Below, in pieces: positions 8,472 to 16,002 of a DNA stretch of 64,000 bases. This DNA is from Ensifer adhaerens (GTDB taxonomy: Bacteria; Pseudomonadota; Alphaproteobacteria; Rhizobiales; Rhizobiaceae). Position 1 is the first letter of the stretch. Each line of letters begins with the position of its first letter. Under the pieces are notes generated by a model, which worked only from the letters and a program-made list of their open reading frames with translations, made no database searches and was not told the DNA's origin. The stretch covers positions 1,426,001 to 1,490,000 of the forward strand of contig NZ_CP083349.1 in the NCBI RefSeq assembly GCF_020035535.1. Reading direction: 5' to 3'. A program made the translations under genes and the position numbers.

Positions 8472-8831
8472 TCACTCTCTTCTTGCAGCGCTGCGAAGCA
8501 TGCGCTCCGCCTCTCGGATGCTGCCGGTTCGGCGCGCGGTCTTCGCCCATATCGAGATCGGGACAAGTCCTTCGAACAGAATGTCGCGCTCGATGCCGAG
8601 CCCGAATGGCAAGCGGACGGCTGTTATCTCGGCGAGGCTGAACGAACCAAGCTCGGGCTCGCCAAGATCAGCCAGGCCATACAGGGTGTCGCCGTCCTCA
8701 TCCAGCTCGGTGGCGAGCCAGACGCCTTCGCCGAGCGGGTTGAAGAGTTTGACCACGGGGACGGGGTCGGCACAGCGCTCGCGGCCATTGGCGAGCAAGC
8801 GCGTGCGCAGCTCGGGGGCGAGGAGGATCAT
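8472..8831 (-). CDS. DUF2958 domain protein
   Basis: This 119-residue protein begins MILLAPELRTRLLANG and contains the VKLFNPLGEGVWLATELD and LYGLADLGEPELG segments typical of DUF2958. DUF2958 proteins are small, of unknown function, and commonly encoded beside ArdC and related mobile-element genes. The start at 8831 overlaps the stop of the ArdC-like gene by four bases (ATGA), so the two are translationally coupled. A longer frame to 8903 would lie inside the ArdC-like gene. The family call is confident; the function is unknown. Confidence 0.75.
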   Translation of the reverse strand: MILLAPELRTRLLANGRERCADPVPVVKLFNPLGEGVWLATELDEDGDTLYGLADLGEPELGSFSLAEITAVRLPFGLGIERDILFEGLVPISIWAKTARRTGSIREAERMLRSAARRE

Positions 8832-9787
8832 GCCGCCCTCCTGTCGATCGAGGGCTCGCGCTGCAGCTTGGGGGCGTCGACGGGGACGAAGCCGAGTAGC
8901 CAATCGGCTGCCTTGCTCGCTTGGCTCGCGGCGCGGACGATGGCGCGATTGTCCTCGCGCAGCACCTCCAGCCAGGAACCGATATAGTCGGCATGCCTGA
9001 CTGTCGGGACGATCCCCAGCGAGGCACAGCAGAAGGCCGCGTTCATCTCGGCGACCAGCTCCTCGAACGCGTACTTCTTGCTGCCGAAACCGCCGGTCAT
9101 GTCGCGGCCGAGACGGGACGGATGGCCGGTGGCGTGGCCGAGCTCATGGAGCGCCGTGCGGTGCCAGTTGATCGGCTCGAAATAGGCCTGAGGCGGTGGA
9201 ACCTGCACATAATCCAGTGCCGGGACATAGAACGCCCGGTTGCCGCCGATGCGGAAGTCGATGCCCGTCGCTCGGATCAAGGCCTCCACCTGCGGCTCGA
9301 TCAGGCAAGGCGCCGGCGGCGGCGCGACGAGCGCGACTTCCTCGGGCAAATTCTCACACTGTGCCGCGTTGAAGACGGTAAATCGCTTCAGGAACGGAAT
9401 CGCATGGGCTTCTTGGCCGCTCTCACGGGCCCGCTGTTTCTCGTCGTCCGGCACGAAACGATCAGCATAAACGACGGTGGTGCCGCGCTCGCCTTTGCGG
9501 ACATTGCCGCCGAGCGCCAGCGCTTGGCGGAATGTCAGCCAGCTCTGGCCGGGGAAGCTGTGCTCGATCACGGCGCCCCAAAGGATCAGCACATTGATCC
9601 CTGAATAGTGGCGCCCGGTTGCCGCGTTCCTCGGCATGGCGAGCGGCGCCTTCGCCGCCGCCGTCCCCCAGGGCTGAACCCAGGGAATGCGTCCGGCCTC
9701 CAGTTCGGCGATGATCTTGTCGGTGATTTCGTCATAGAGGCTCGTCCGGTTCTGGCCGGCGCGAGTGGTCGCGGTCTTTCTGGACAT
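8828..9787 (-). CDS. ArdC-like antirestriction protein (ssDNA-binding plus zincin)
   Basis: Residues 15-125 form the ArdC N-terminal single-strand DNA-binding domain, with the segments LYDEITDKIIAELEAG, PWVQPW and NVRKGERG. The C-terminal half is a zincin-like metallopeptidase with HELGH near 214-218 and a downstream glutamate in FEELVAEM. The 319-residue length fits the family. ArdC proteins from broad-host-range plasmids bind single-stranded DNA entering the cell and help it escape restriction. Here it would protect the element during transfer. It is coupled to the DUF2958 gene and preceded by a hairpin leader shared with the ParB-like gene. Confidence 0.88.
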   Translation of the reverse strand: MSRKTATTRAGQNRTSLYDEITDKIIAELEAGRIPWVQPWGTAAAKAPLAMPRNAATGRHYSGINVLILWGAVIEHSFPGQSWLTFRQALALGGNVRKGERGTTVVYADRFVPDDEKQRARESGQEAHAIPFLKRFTVFNAAQCENLPEEVALVAPPPAPCLIEPQVEALIRATGIDFRIGGNRAFYVPALDYVQVPPPQAYFEPINWHRTALHELGHATGHPSRLGRDMTGGFGSKKYAFEELVAEMNAAFCCASLGIVPTVRHADYIGSWLEVLREDNRAIVRAASQASKAADWLLGFVPVDAPKLQREPSIDRRAA

Positions 9788-9796
9788 CGCGGATCT

Positions 9797-9844
9797 CCGC
9801 GACGGGCGGCGGAAGCCTCTCTCCCAGCCCTGAACCCGTCACGG
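9797..9844 (-). promoter_or_regulatory. Hairpin leader of the ArdC-like gene (overlaps ribosome binding site)
   Basis: The arms CCGCGACGGG (9797-9806) and CCCGTCACGG (9835-9844) are identical to those before the ParB-like gene, with a 28-base loop here. The mRNA 3-prime arm overlaps the GGAG ribosome binding site ahead of the start at 9787. The conservation of arms, loop tract and position in two separate leaders argues for a functional RNA element. Confidence 0.55.
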
Positions 9845-9945
9845 CAAATCCGGCGGGCACTCTCCCTCTAAGGGGGCGTTGCGGGGTCTCCCCGCAGAAG
9901 GGGTTGGCCGAGACGACAGGCTCGGTCGCAGGGGAAGTCTTTCCC

Positions 9946-12921
9946 CTATCGGTCCAATCTGACCCGCAATCTGCGCGCGCGCTCCCGGAAAGCCTCCTCA
10001 CCACCTTCCAGGATATCGCAGACGGCCTTGCGGATTTCCGCATTTTCCAGGCCGCCAGCCTTGTAGGTGATCGGCGGGAGTCCGCCCGTGGGGTGAGGGC
10101 CGGCGTCGGCGACGATGATCTGATCCGCATCGGTGTTGATGACGAGATTGGCGTTGTGCGTGACCATAATTACCTGGCGCTTAGCCTTGGCGGCGATGAA
10201 CAGGGAGACCAACTCCTCGAACACCGACTTGGGATCCAGGTTCTCCTCGGGCTGGTCGATGATGAGCGGCCGGTCGTCCGCATCGTCCAGCGCCAGGTAG
10301 AGCAAAAGAAGCACGATGCCACGCGTGCCCGGCGACAGCTTGCGGATGTCGATCCCGTCATAGACGATCTCGTATCGTACCGAGATATGGTCGGTGTCGA
10401 AGAGCCAGTGCGCGAACTGTTTCAGCCAGGCGCGAAACTCGGCTTGCTGGTTCTGGCCGTAGGGAGCATGGCCAATCAGATCGCGCATGTATTGCGCGAT
10501 GAAGTTCGTCATCGCCGCCTGGACGTCGGCAGCCGAGCCCGTTTCCCAAGCCGGGCGCAAGGTAGCCTCGACCAGCGCGATCAGCGCGCCGCGGCCTTGG
10601 AACGGACCGGCCTTACGTCGGTCGAGAAGATCTTCTTCGGCGACCGTTCCCCAGGCGGTGATATCGACCACGCGGCGGACCGAGAAACCGAGCTTGCGCA
10701 GCGTGCCGGTCGACGCAGACAGGCGGGCCATCAGTGGCGCGTAGAGATCGGCTAACGCGGTTTGCTTGTTGATGATCGCTTGAAACACCCGGCCGTAAGC
10801 CGCGTCGCGCTCGCCCTGAAGCTCCCTACGGCGCGCGGCCGCGCCCTGAGCGTCGGTCAGGCGAGTTTGAAGGGTTTGAAGCGCCGTGTTCTCTTGCCCG
10901 ATCCGTTGTGAAAGGGCGGCGTACTGCCCGCGTACGATATTGTCGGCGCTGACCAGGGCTTCTAGCCGCGTCATCTCGGCCATCAGGATGTTGAGGGTAA
11001 GCTTGGTGAGGTCGGCTGTATCCGGAAAGAGCGAGGTGTTCGGGTCTCCCGCTTGGACCGGCGCACCCGTGAGGGTCGCGATCTGCTGATCGGCCCAGGT
11101 CACATAGCCGGCGAGGCTCGTATCGACGGGCCCCTTGTAGATAAGCAGGAATTCGTCCCACTGCTGCGGATCGAGCCCGCTGTGCTGGTGCCGCTCTTTG
11201 GCTTGGCGCAGCAACTCGGGCGCCTTGGTGGCGCGCGTGCTCGCCACCTCGTCCTGCAGGGCGAGGAAGGTCCGGCGCTGGTTGCCATAGGCCTGGATCG
11301 TGCCGCGCAGCGTCTGAACGGCTTGGCCGAGCTGGGTGTGTCGGGCGGCCTGCGCCTCGGTGCCCTTGACGACAAGCTTGGCCAGATCCTCGTTGTAGCT
11401 CTTGATCTGACCGGCCTTCTGCGTGACCTGCAGCGATAGGATGGCGACCGAGGCTTCCTTTTCGATCTCCGTGGCGATGCGATCAGATATGTCGGCGATC
11501 GCATCGGCCTCCCGTTCACGGGCCTGCTGGAATCGGGCGGTGCGGAAATCGCGCAGTTCTGCGAAATCGATCGCGCCCTCGCGATCGTCCTGGGGATGAG
11601 CCTCGAAGATCACGCGCTCGATTTCGGCGATGAGGCCGTCAGAGACTCCGGCGGAGGAGCACAGCTCCTCGACGAACTGCTGTGACAGATAGCGCGCACG
11701 GGGAAAAGCCAGGTGGCCATTGGCGTCTCGGCCATCTAGGAAACGTGTAACCGAGGCCCCGCCGCCCCAGGTTAGCGTCGCTGCCGCGTTTCCGAGGAGC
11801 TTGCGGGCACGCACGAGGAACGACGGGCTGATGTTTTCGCTCGCGTTCCAGGCTGCGGGCGAGATCGCGTCGCAGCCCGCGGCGATCACATCGGCGAGCG
11901 CGGTCTTACCGGAGCCGCGCGCGCCGATGATGGCGACGAGGCCGGGATTGAGCGGAATTGCTGGTGTGGCGGCCCAATTGGCGTCGCCGATCGCAACGTG
12001 CGAGATGACCTGCGAGGGCATTGCCGTGCGTGGGGGTTCGGTGCCGACATAGGCGCGGCCCTCGGGGTCGATGCAGGCCTGACGCAGAGCGTCGAATTCG
12101 AGGCCACCCTTGATCCACGAGAAGCGCTCTTCGACTGGCTGCCCGACGGTCTTCTGATCGTGGGCGTCGCTGCCGTGAAGGCAAGGCTTGCAGCCGTCAT
12201 AGCGCTCCTTGAGTTGGTCGAGCGTCACGCCCCGACGTCCCGACCAGAATTCGCGTTGCGCCGGGCTGCTCGAGAAGATGATGTGCGCGAACTTTTCGAT
12301 TTCCTGGCGCATGGTTGCGTCGGCGGCCTGGCGCAGGCCCGACGTCCCGTCGCCAGCGGCGCCAGCGACAGCGACGAGGATGTTGGCCTTCGCCCAATCG
12401 CTCTCACGCATGACCCGGCGGAGCTGATCGAAGTTGACCTTGAACTGGGTGGCACCATGGGCGAGCGCCGCACGATCATCGATGATGCTGGTGTCGGCCT
12501 TTTTGCCGAGGGAGATTAGGTCGGCGCGGGTGCAATTGAAGGTGTCGCCGTGGGCCTGGAACTGCAGGCGCTGAAGAATGCGGTGCAACTCAGCGACGTG
12601 GTTCGGGTCCTCGGGACTGACGAGGAGGTGAACGTTGACGAAGCCGGTCTTGGCGGCTACGTCCAGGCGCAATTCCACGTTCGGGAATATGAGCTGTACA
12701 TCGGGCAGGCGTCCCGCCGCCTTTTGTTTGAGGACTTCCTCGTAGGTGTCGGTGAGGTAATAGTCCGTGACCGCGATCGCCTCGATCTTCGGCGTCACAG
12801 TCTCAAGCGAGGTGAGATAGTTTTCCCAGGGGCTACCGCCGCCGAACTGATTGTTCAGCACGGTTCCGGGGGCATGGATATGCGGTTCCCAGCGACGCCA
12901 TTCAGATCCACGGCCGATCAT
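9946..12921 (-). CDS. TrlF-type ATPase with N-terminal PHP domain and SMC-like coiled coil
   Basis: The 991-residue protein starts with a PHP-type metal-dependent phosphoesterase region (HIH near residues 14-16, GSDAHD near 250). A Walker A box, IIGARGSGKTALAD, lies near 330-342, and an SMC/Rad50-like Walker B, LIIDQPEENLDP, near 885-896. Between them are long charged segments likely to form coiled coils, roughly 430-560 and 690-740. This architecture fits the TrlF group of AAA-like ATPases, which couple ATP-driven DNA binding to a nuclease-like or phosphoesterase domain. The neighbours suggest a defence role, but that is inference. The start has a strong AAGGGGG ribosome binding site. It lies 120 bases downstream of the HAD-PRTase gene, separated by a hairpin. 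Confidence 0.8.
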   Translation of the reverse strand: MIGRGSEWRRWEPHIHAPGTVLNNQFGGGSPWENYLTSLETVTPKIEAIAVTDYYLTDTYEEVLKQKAAGRLPDVQLIFPNVELRLDVAAKTGFVNVHLLVSPEDPNHVAELHRILQRLQFQAHGDTFNCTRADLISLGKKADTSIIDDRAALAHGATQFKVNFDQLRRVMRESDWAKANILVAVAGAAGDGTSGLRQAADATMRQEIEKFAHIIFSSSPAQREFWSGRRGVTLDQLKERYDGCKPCLHGSDAHDQKTVGQPVEERFSWIKGGLEFDALRQACIDPEGRAYVGTEPPRTAMPSQVISHVAIGDANWAATPAIPLNPGLVAIIGARGSGKTALADVIAAGCDAISPAAWNASENISPSFLVRARKLLGNAAATLTWGGGASVTRFLDGRDANGHLAFPRARYLSQQFVEELCSSAGVSDGLIAEIERVIFEAHPQDDREGAIDFAELRDFRTARFQQAREREADAIADISDRIATEIEKEASVAILSLQVTQKAGQIKSYNEDLAKLVVKGTEAQAARHTQLGQAVQTLRGTIQAYGNQRRTFLALQDEVASTRATKAPELLRQAKERHQHSGLDPQQWDEFLLIYKGPVDTSLAGYVTWADQQIATLTGAPVQAGDPNTSLFPDTADLTKLTLNILMAEMTRLEALVSADNIVRGQYAALSQRIGQENTALQTLQTRLTDAQGAAARRRELQGERDAAYGRVFQAIINKQTALADLYAPLMARLSASTGTLRKLGFSVRRVVDITAWGTVAEEDLLDRRKAGPFQGRGALIALVEATLRPAWETGSAADVQAAMTNFIAQYMRDLIGHAPYGQNQQAEFRAWLKQFAHWLFDTDHISVRYEIVYDGIDIRKLSPGTRGIVLLLLYLALDDADDRPLIIDQPEENLDPKSVFEELVSLFIAAKAKRQVIMVTHNANLVINTDADQIIVADAGPHPTGGLPPITYKAGGLENAEIRKAVCDILEGGEEAFRERARRLRVRLDR

Positions 12922-13007
12922 GTTTCCCCCTTAGTTCAATGCCGGTCGTCGTCCGTCCTGCTGGCCGTTCCTCCGATCGTTGGCATTCGGTTTGTTTTGT
13001 AGCTTGG

Positions 13008-13040
13008 GCCTCGCGAAGCGATCAATTCGCTTCCCGAGGC
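13008..13040 (-). terminator. Hairpin between HAD-PRTase and TrlF-type genes
   Basis: Arms at 13008-13021 and 13026-13040 pair over 13 positions with one C-C mismatch, directly after the HAD-PRTase stop codon on the minus strand. No long T-run follows, so it may be a weak or factor-assisted terminator, or an mRNA stabiliser that lets the large ATPase gene be expressed separately. Confidence 0.4.
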
Positions 13041-13041
13041 A

Positions 13042-14277
13042 CTAGAAGTCTTCGGTATTCTGGCAGTGGTTAGGATAACCCGAGCAGCCCCAAAATTTGA
13101 CATTTGTCGTGTGGTTCTGGCGGATCTTCATCGAGCGGCCGCAGGCCGGGCAGACCTTGCGCGCAAAAACGCGTTGGTCTTTTGCCAGCGTCATGATCCT
13201 GACTTCGCCAGCGCCGCTGGCGGCAAGTGTCCGCACGCATTCCCCGGTGGTTTCGCCGGTCGTGTAGACATCGTCGATCAGCAGGACCTTGTTGTTGTTC
13301 CATCTGAAGTTGGATTGGAAAGCTCCTTTGATCGCTTCAGAGCGCTCGAGGGGGTTCATTTGTTTGTAACCCTCGATCTCCTTGACGACGCGCAGGCCTT
13401 TCAGCTCGAGTTCGATGTCCTCGTCGAAATGCTCCGCCGCCTCGTTGAGGAGTAATTCGAAGCGATTGCGCTGTTGAGAAGGCTTCATGGGGACGGGCAC
13501 AACATAGTCCGGCGCCCAGTCGAGGTTCGCAATGGCCTTGCCAACGGCTTCGCCGAGAACCTTGGCATGGGTGTCGTCGTTCTTCAGCGACAGCACGGCG
13601 GCGCTCAAGGCGCTGGTCGCGTGGCGCGGATCTGAGGCAGTGAAGTAGCGGCCGAGCGCATAGACGGTCGGGTCGTCGTCGCAATGCAAGATCGAGCCCC
13701 AATGGCTGTGAAACGGCCATCCGCTGGTCAACGCTTCGCCGATAAATCCACGGCCGCCGAGGCGTTCGCGCCTGAGCAAGGTGGATGCTTTTGCCATGAA
13801 AATGTCGGGGGCGCTGGACGATAGCTCGAATATCGAGGCGGGCCCCCAGCGAACCGCGACGGAAGTCACGCCGGCATGGTAGGCGGCTTCGACGTCACCG
13901 ACATCGTCGCCGATGTAGAGCGTCTCTCCGCTGGCGGCCACACCGAGGCGTCGCAGCGCTTCCAGGATGGGCTCGGGGTCGGGCTTGTGGTTCTCGGTAT
14001 CGCCGTAGCTGACCAGCACGTCGTAGGGGATGCGAAACTGCTGGAGGACGGATGTCGCGTACCATTCGGGCGATGACGTGACGATGCCAACCGTTTGCCC
14101 GTCCGCTTTGAGAAGACCGGGAAGCTCATGGGGCGCAGCGCGGCCCTGCGCGGCGAACGGCCGGATCAGATTCATGTTCTGCCGGACATTGTCCCACATC
14201 TGGAAGCGACGTTGCTGGGCGAGCGCGGAACTGTCGACAAGCGTCATGTCGAGGTCGAAAAGAAAGACGTTCGGCAT
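13042..14277 (-). CDS. HAD hydrolase / phosphoribosyltransferase / zinc-ribbon fusion (candidate ShosT-like toxin)
   Basis: Three parts are visible in 411 residues. The N-terminal part is a HAD-family phosphatase: nucleophile motif FDLDMTLVD near residues 7-15, a TSSPEW segment near 67-72, and the KPDPEPILEALRRLG and YIGDDVGDVEAA motifs near 98-130. The C-terminal half has a ComF-like type I phosphoribosyltransferase with the PRPP loop VLLIDDVYTTGET near 329-341. The tail is a zinc ribbon with CPAC near 374 and GCSGYPNHC near 394-403, like topoisomerase C4 fingers. The gene starts two bases after the stop of the DprA-like gene. A DprA-like protein paired with a phosphoribosyltransferase matches my recollection of ShosTA toxin-antitoxin systems; the fusion could also be a PRPP-dependent salvage or nucleic-acid-modifying enzyme. 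Confidence 0.75.
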   Translation of the reverse strand: MPNVFLFDLDMTLVDSSALAQQRRFQMWDNVRQNMNLIRPFAAQGRAAPHELPGLLKADGQTVGIVTSSPEWYATSVLQQFRIPYDVLVSYGDTENHKPDPEPILEALRRLGVAASGETLYIGDDVGDVEAAYHAGVTSVAVRWGPASIFELSSSAPDIFMAKASTLLRRERLGGRGFIGEALTSGWPFHSHWGSILHCDDDPTVYALGRYFTASDPRHATSALSAAVLSLKNDDTHAKVLGEAVGKAIANLDWAPDYVVPVPMKPSQQRNRFELLLNEAAEHFDEDIELELKGLRVVKEIEGYKQMNPLERSEAIKGAFQSNFRWNNNKVLLIDDVYTTGETTGECVRTLAASGAGEVRIMTLAKDQRVFARKVCPACGRSMKIRQNHTTNVKFWGCSGYPNHCQNTEDF

Positions 14278-14279
14278 GA

Positions 14280-15335
14280 TTAGAGCATCGACATCTGCGT
14301 GGGCGAGGAGGGCTGAACAGGCGCGGCCTCGCCTCTGCCGGCAGCCAAGCGGGTTTCCAGCAGGTCAAGCATGGAGGTGTAATCCTCCTTGCTGGCGAGT
14401 GGCACAGCCACGGGGCCGTTGCGATACCGTTCGAACAGGATTCGCCGATAGTCGCCCTCAGCACGCGCTGCGTCGGCGAAGCGGGGTGCCGAAAACTGCG
14501 TCATCGCGAGGATGCCCTGGCTCTTTGGTTCTGCGGCATGGCGGCCCTGCGGCACTGGCGCAAACAGCAGGCGGTTCTGCTGGATCGTGAAGCGCACTGT
14601 GTGCATCGAGCCGCCCTTGATGTCGGTTTGCATCACGAAGGTCGCGATCGAAAGGCCGCTCTGCAGGCGATCGCGTTGGACGAGATTGCGCGGCGACGGC
14701 GGTACGCCGAAAGCCTGCTCGCTGACCAGAGCGCCATCCTTTTCAAGAATTTCGTCGGCGAGTTTGCTATTCTGCTTCGGATAGATGCCGTCGAGACCGC
14801 CCGCCATGACGGCGACAGTTCGTCCCCCGTGGCGTAGCGCAGCTTGGTGGCTCAGCGTATCGACGCCTATCGCAAGGCCGCTGACGATCGTCCAGTTTGC
14901 GCGGACGAGGGCTTCGACGATCTTGTCACTGACGATCTCGCCGAACTCGGAAGGCTCGCGTGTGCCGATACAGGCGACGCTTCGGCGGGGCGGCAGCTTG
15001 CCCTTTACGAAAAGGATCGGCGGTCGGTCGGAGAGGGATCGCAACGCTTCGGGATAGTCGGCGTCGAATATGGAAAGGACGCGGACGCCACGGCGGTCGG
15101 CCTCTTCGAGCACGCGTTGCGCCTTTTCACCTGCGTTAAGGACAGCGGTTGGCTCGTGAAGGCACTCAGCGACTGCGGCAGAGACAACAGAGCGAAGCTT
15201 CGCCGGCTCAGCGTCTACGATAGCATCAAGAAGTGAGAAGCGCTCGGCCAGGCGTTCAGCCGTAGCCGGGCCGATGCCGCGCAAAGAGGTGAGCGTGAGA
15301 ATGCCGGCTGCGGTCCGTGTCGCGGTACCAATCAT
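14280..15335 (-). CDS. DprA-like DNA-processing protein (candidate ShosA-like antitoxin)
   Basis: This 351-residue protein has a helix-hairpin-helix segment (SLRGIGPATAERLAERFS, near 17-34) and then the DprA Rossmann fold: IGTREPSEFG near 123-132, SGLAIGVDTLSHQAALRHGG near 150-169, a GGLDGIYPKQN segment, and a region corresponding to the single-strand DNA pocket with QRDRLQSGLS, where canonical DprA has an RNR motif. The usual C-terminal winged helix is not apparent; the tail is Pro/Ser-rich. Canonical DprA loads RecA in transformation, but this copy sits on a mobile element and is coupled to a HAD-phosphoribosyltransferase gene. A role as the partner or antitoxin in a defence pair is therefore likelier than competence. 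Confidence 0.8.
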   Translation of the reverse strand: MIGTATRTAAGILTLTSLRGIGPATAERLAERFSLLDAIVDAEPAKLRSVVSAAVAECLHEPTAVLNAGEKAQRVLEEADRRGVRVLSIFDADYPEALRSLSDRPPILFVKGKLPPRRSVACIGTREPSEFGEIVSDKIVEALVRANWTIVSGLAIGVDTLSHQAALRHGGRTVAVMAGGLDGIYPKQNSKLADEILEKDGALVSEQAFGVPPSPRNLVQRDRLQSGLSIATFVMQTDIKGGSMHTVRFTIQQNRLLFAPVPQGRHAAEPKSQGILAMTQFSAPRFADAARAEGDYRRILFERYRNGPVAVPLASKEDYTSMLDLLETRLAAGRGEAAPVQPSSPTQMSML

Positions 15336-15417
15336 GAATTCAACGCCTTTCCAAAATAGCGGCCGGTTTTCGGCGTTCGGTAGAAAGCAGACTTGTCAAA
15401 GGAACGTCGTGAAAGGG

Positions 15418-15792
15418 TCATCTCGCACCTCCGACCTTGAAGGGAGCGTCGTGGAGAGCAGGCCTCTTGGAGATCTGGGGCGCGACTTCTCCTAGCGCGT
15501 GGATACGTACGGCCGGTCGTTTCGGCAGCCGGACGGTCAATTCAAGCTCGCCGCCGACGGCTTCGACATAGCTGCGAAGCGTCGAAATGTGCATGTCCGC
15601 TTGCTTCTCGATCTTGGAAACGGATGGCTGCTTGATGTTTAGCGCGGCTGCAATATCGGCCTGCCCCTTGCCGGCGATCTGGCGAAGCGCTCGCAACCCC
15701 TCGACGTCCTGAGGGGATTCCCTATCGAGAGAGCCCGAACCGCTGGGATTCGCTTCGGGCGGGTATGTGACGTCGTCCAGACTACGCGCCAT
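15418..15792 (-). CDS. XRE-family helix-turn-helix regulator
   Basis: This 124-residue protein has a Cro/C1-type helix-turn-helix at about residues 35-75 (VEGLRALRQIAGKGQADIAA, then QPSVSKIEKQADMHISTLRS), followed by a GGELELTV strand typical of HigA-like antitoxins and small phage-type repressors. It is the first gene of the minus-strand run leading into the DprA-like gene, with an 82-base gap. It probably controls that module. An inverted repeat about 140 bases upstream (15930-15949) is a candidate binding site. Confidence 0.75.
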   Translation of the reverse strand: MARSLDDVTYPPEANPSGSGSLDRESPQDVEGLRALRQIAGKGQADIAAALNIKQPSVSKIEKQADMHISTLRSYVEAVGGELELTVRLPKRPAVRIHALGEVAPQISKRPALHDAPFKVGGAR

Positions 15793-15929
15793 TCGATTGA
15801 CTCCGTGCTTCGGGAACCGCCTTTACGAGAACAAGGCGCGCAAGGAGGCGGAATTTCGTCCGCTTAGACTGGATAGCGCAGCTCTAAGCCTTCCACCATC
15901 CGCCTCATTGAGCATGATTCTAGTCTTCA

Positions 15930-15949
15930 ACATAGCCTTGAGGCTATGT
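15930..15949. promoter_or_regulatory. Inverted repeat, candidate operator upstream of XRE gene
   Basis: ACATAGCCTTGAGGCTATGT has perfect eight-base arms around a four-base centre. It lies between the integrase stop and the XRE start, in the only intergenic space that could hold the promoter of the defence-like module. Binding by the XRE protein is an inference. Confidence 0.4.
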
Positions 15950-16002
15950 GGCGTCAAGAAATGCCATGGAGGTTGTCCAGCGGGACCAAGGTTTTACTTG
16001 CC

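Noticed and set aside
6136..9000. A 954-codon plus-strand open frame opposite the ParB-like and DUF2958 genes
   Set aside because: It is a high-GC shadow of three well-supported minus-strand genes, has no domain or good ribosome binding site, and would overlap a terminator.
14280..15335. The DprA-like gene as the chromosomal competence gene
   Set aside because: It lies on the integrative element, is coupled to the HAD-PRTase gene, and lacks the usual chromosomal neighbours such as topA or plsY.
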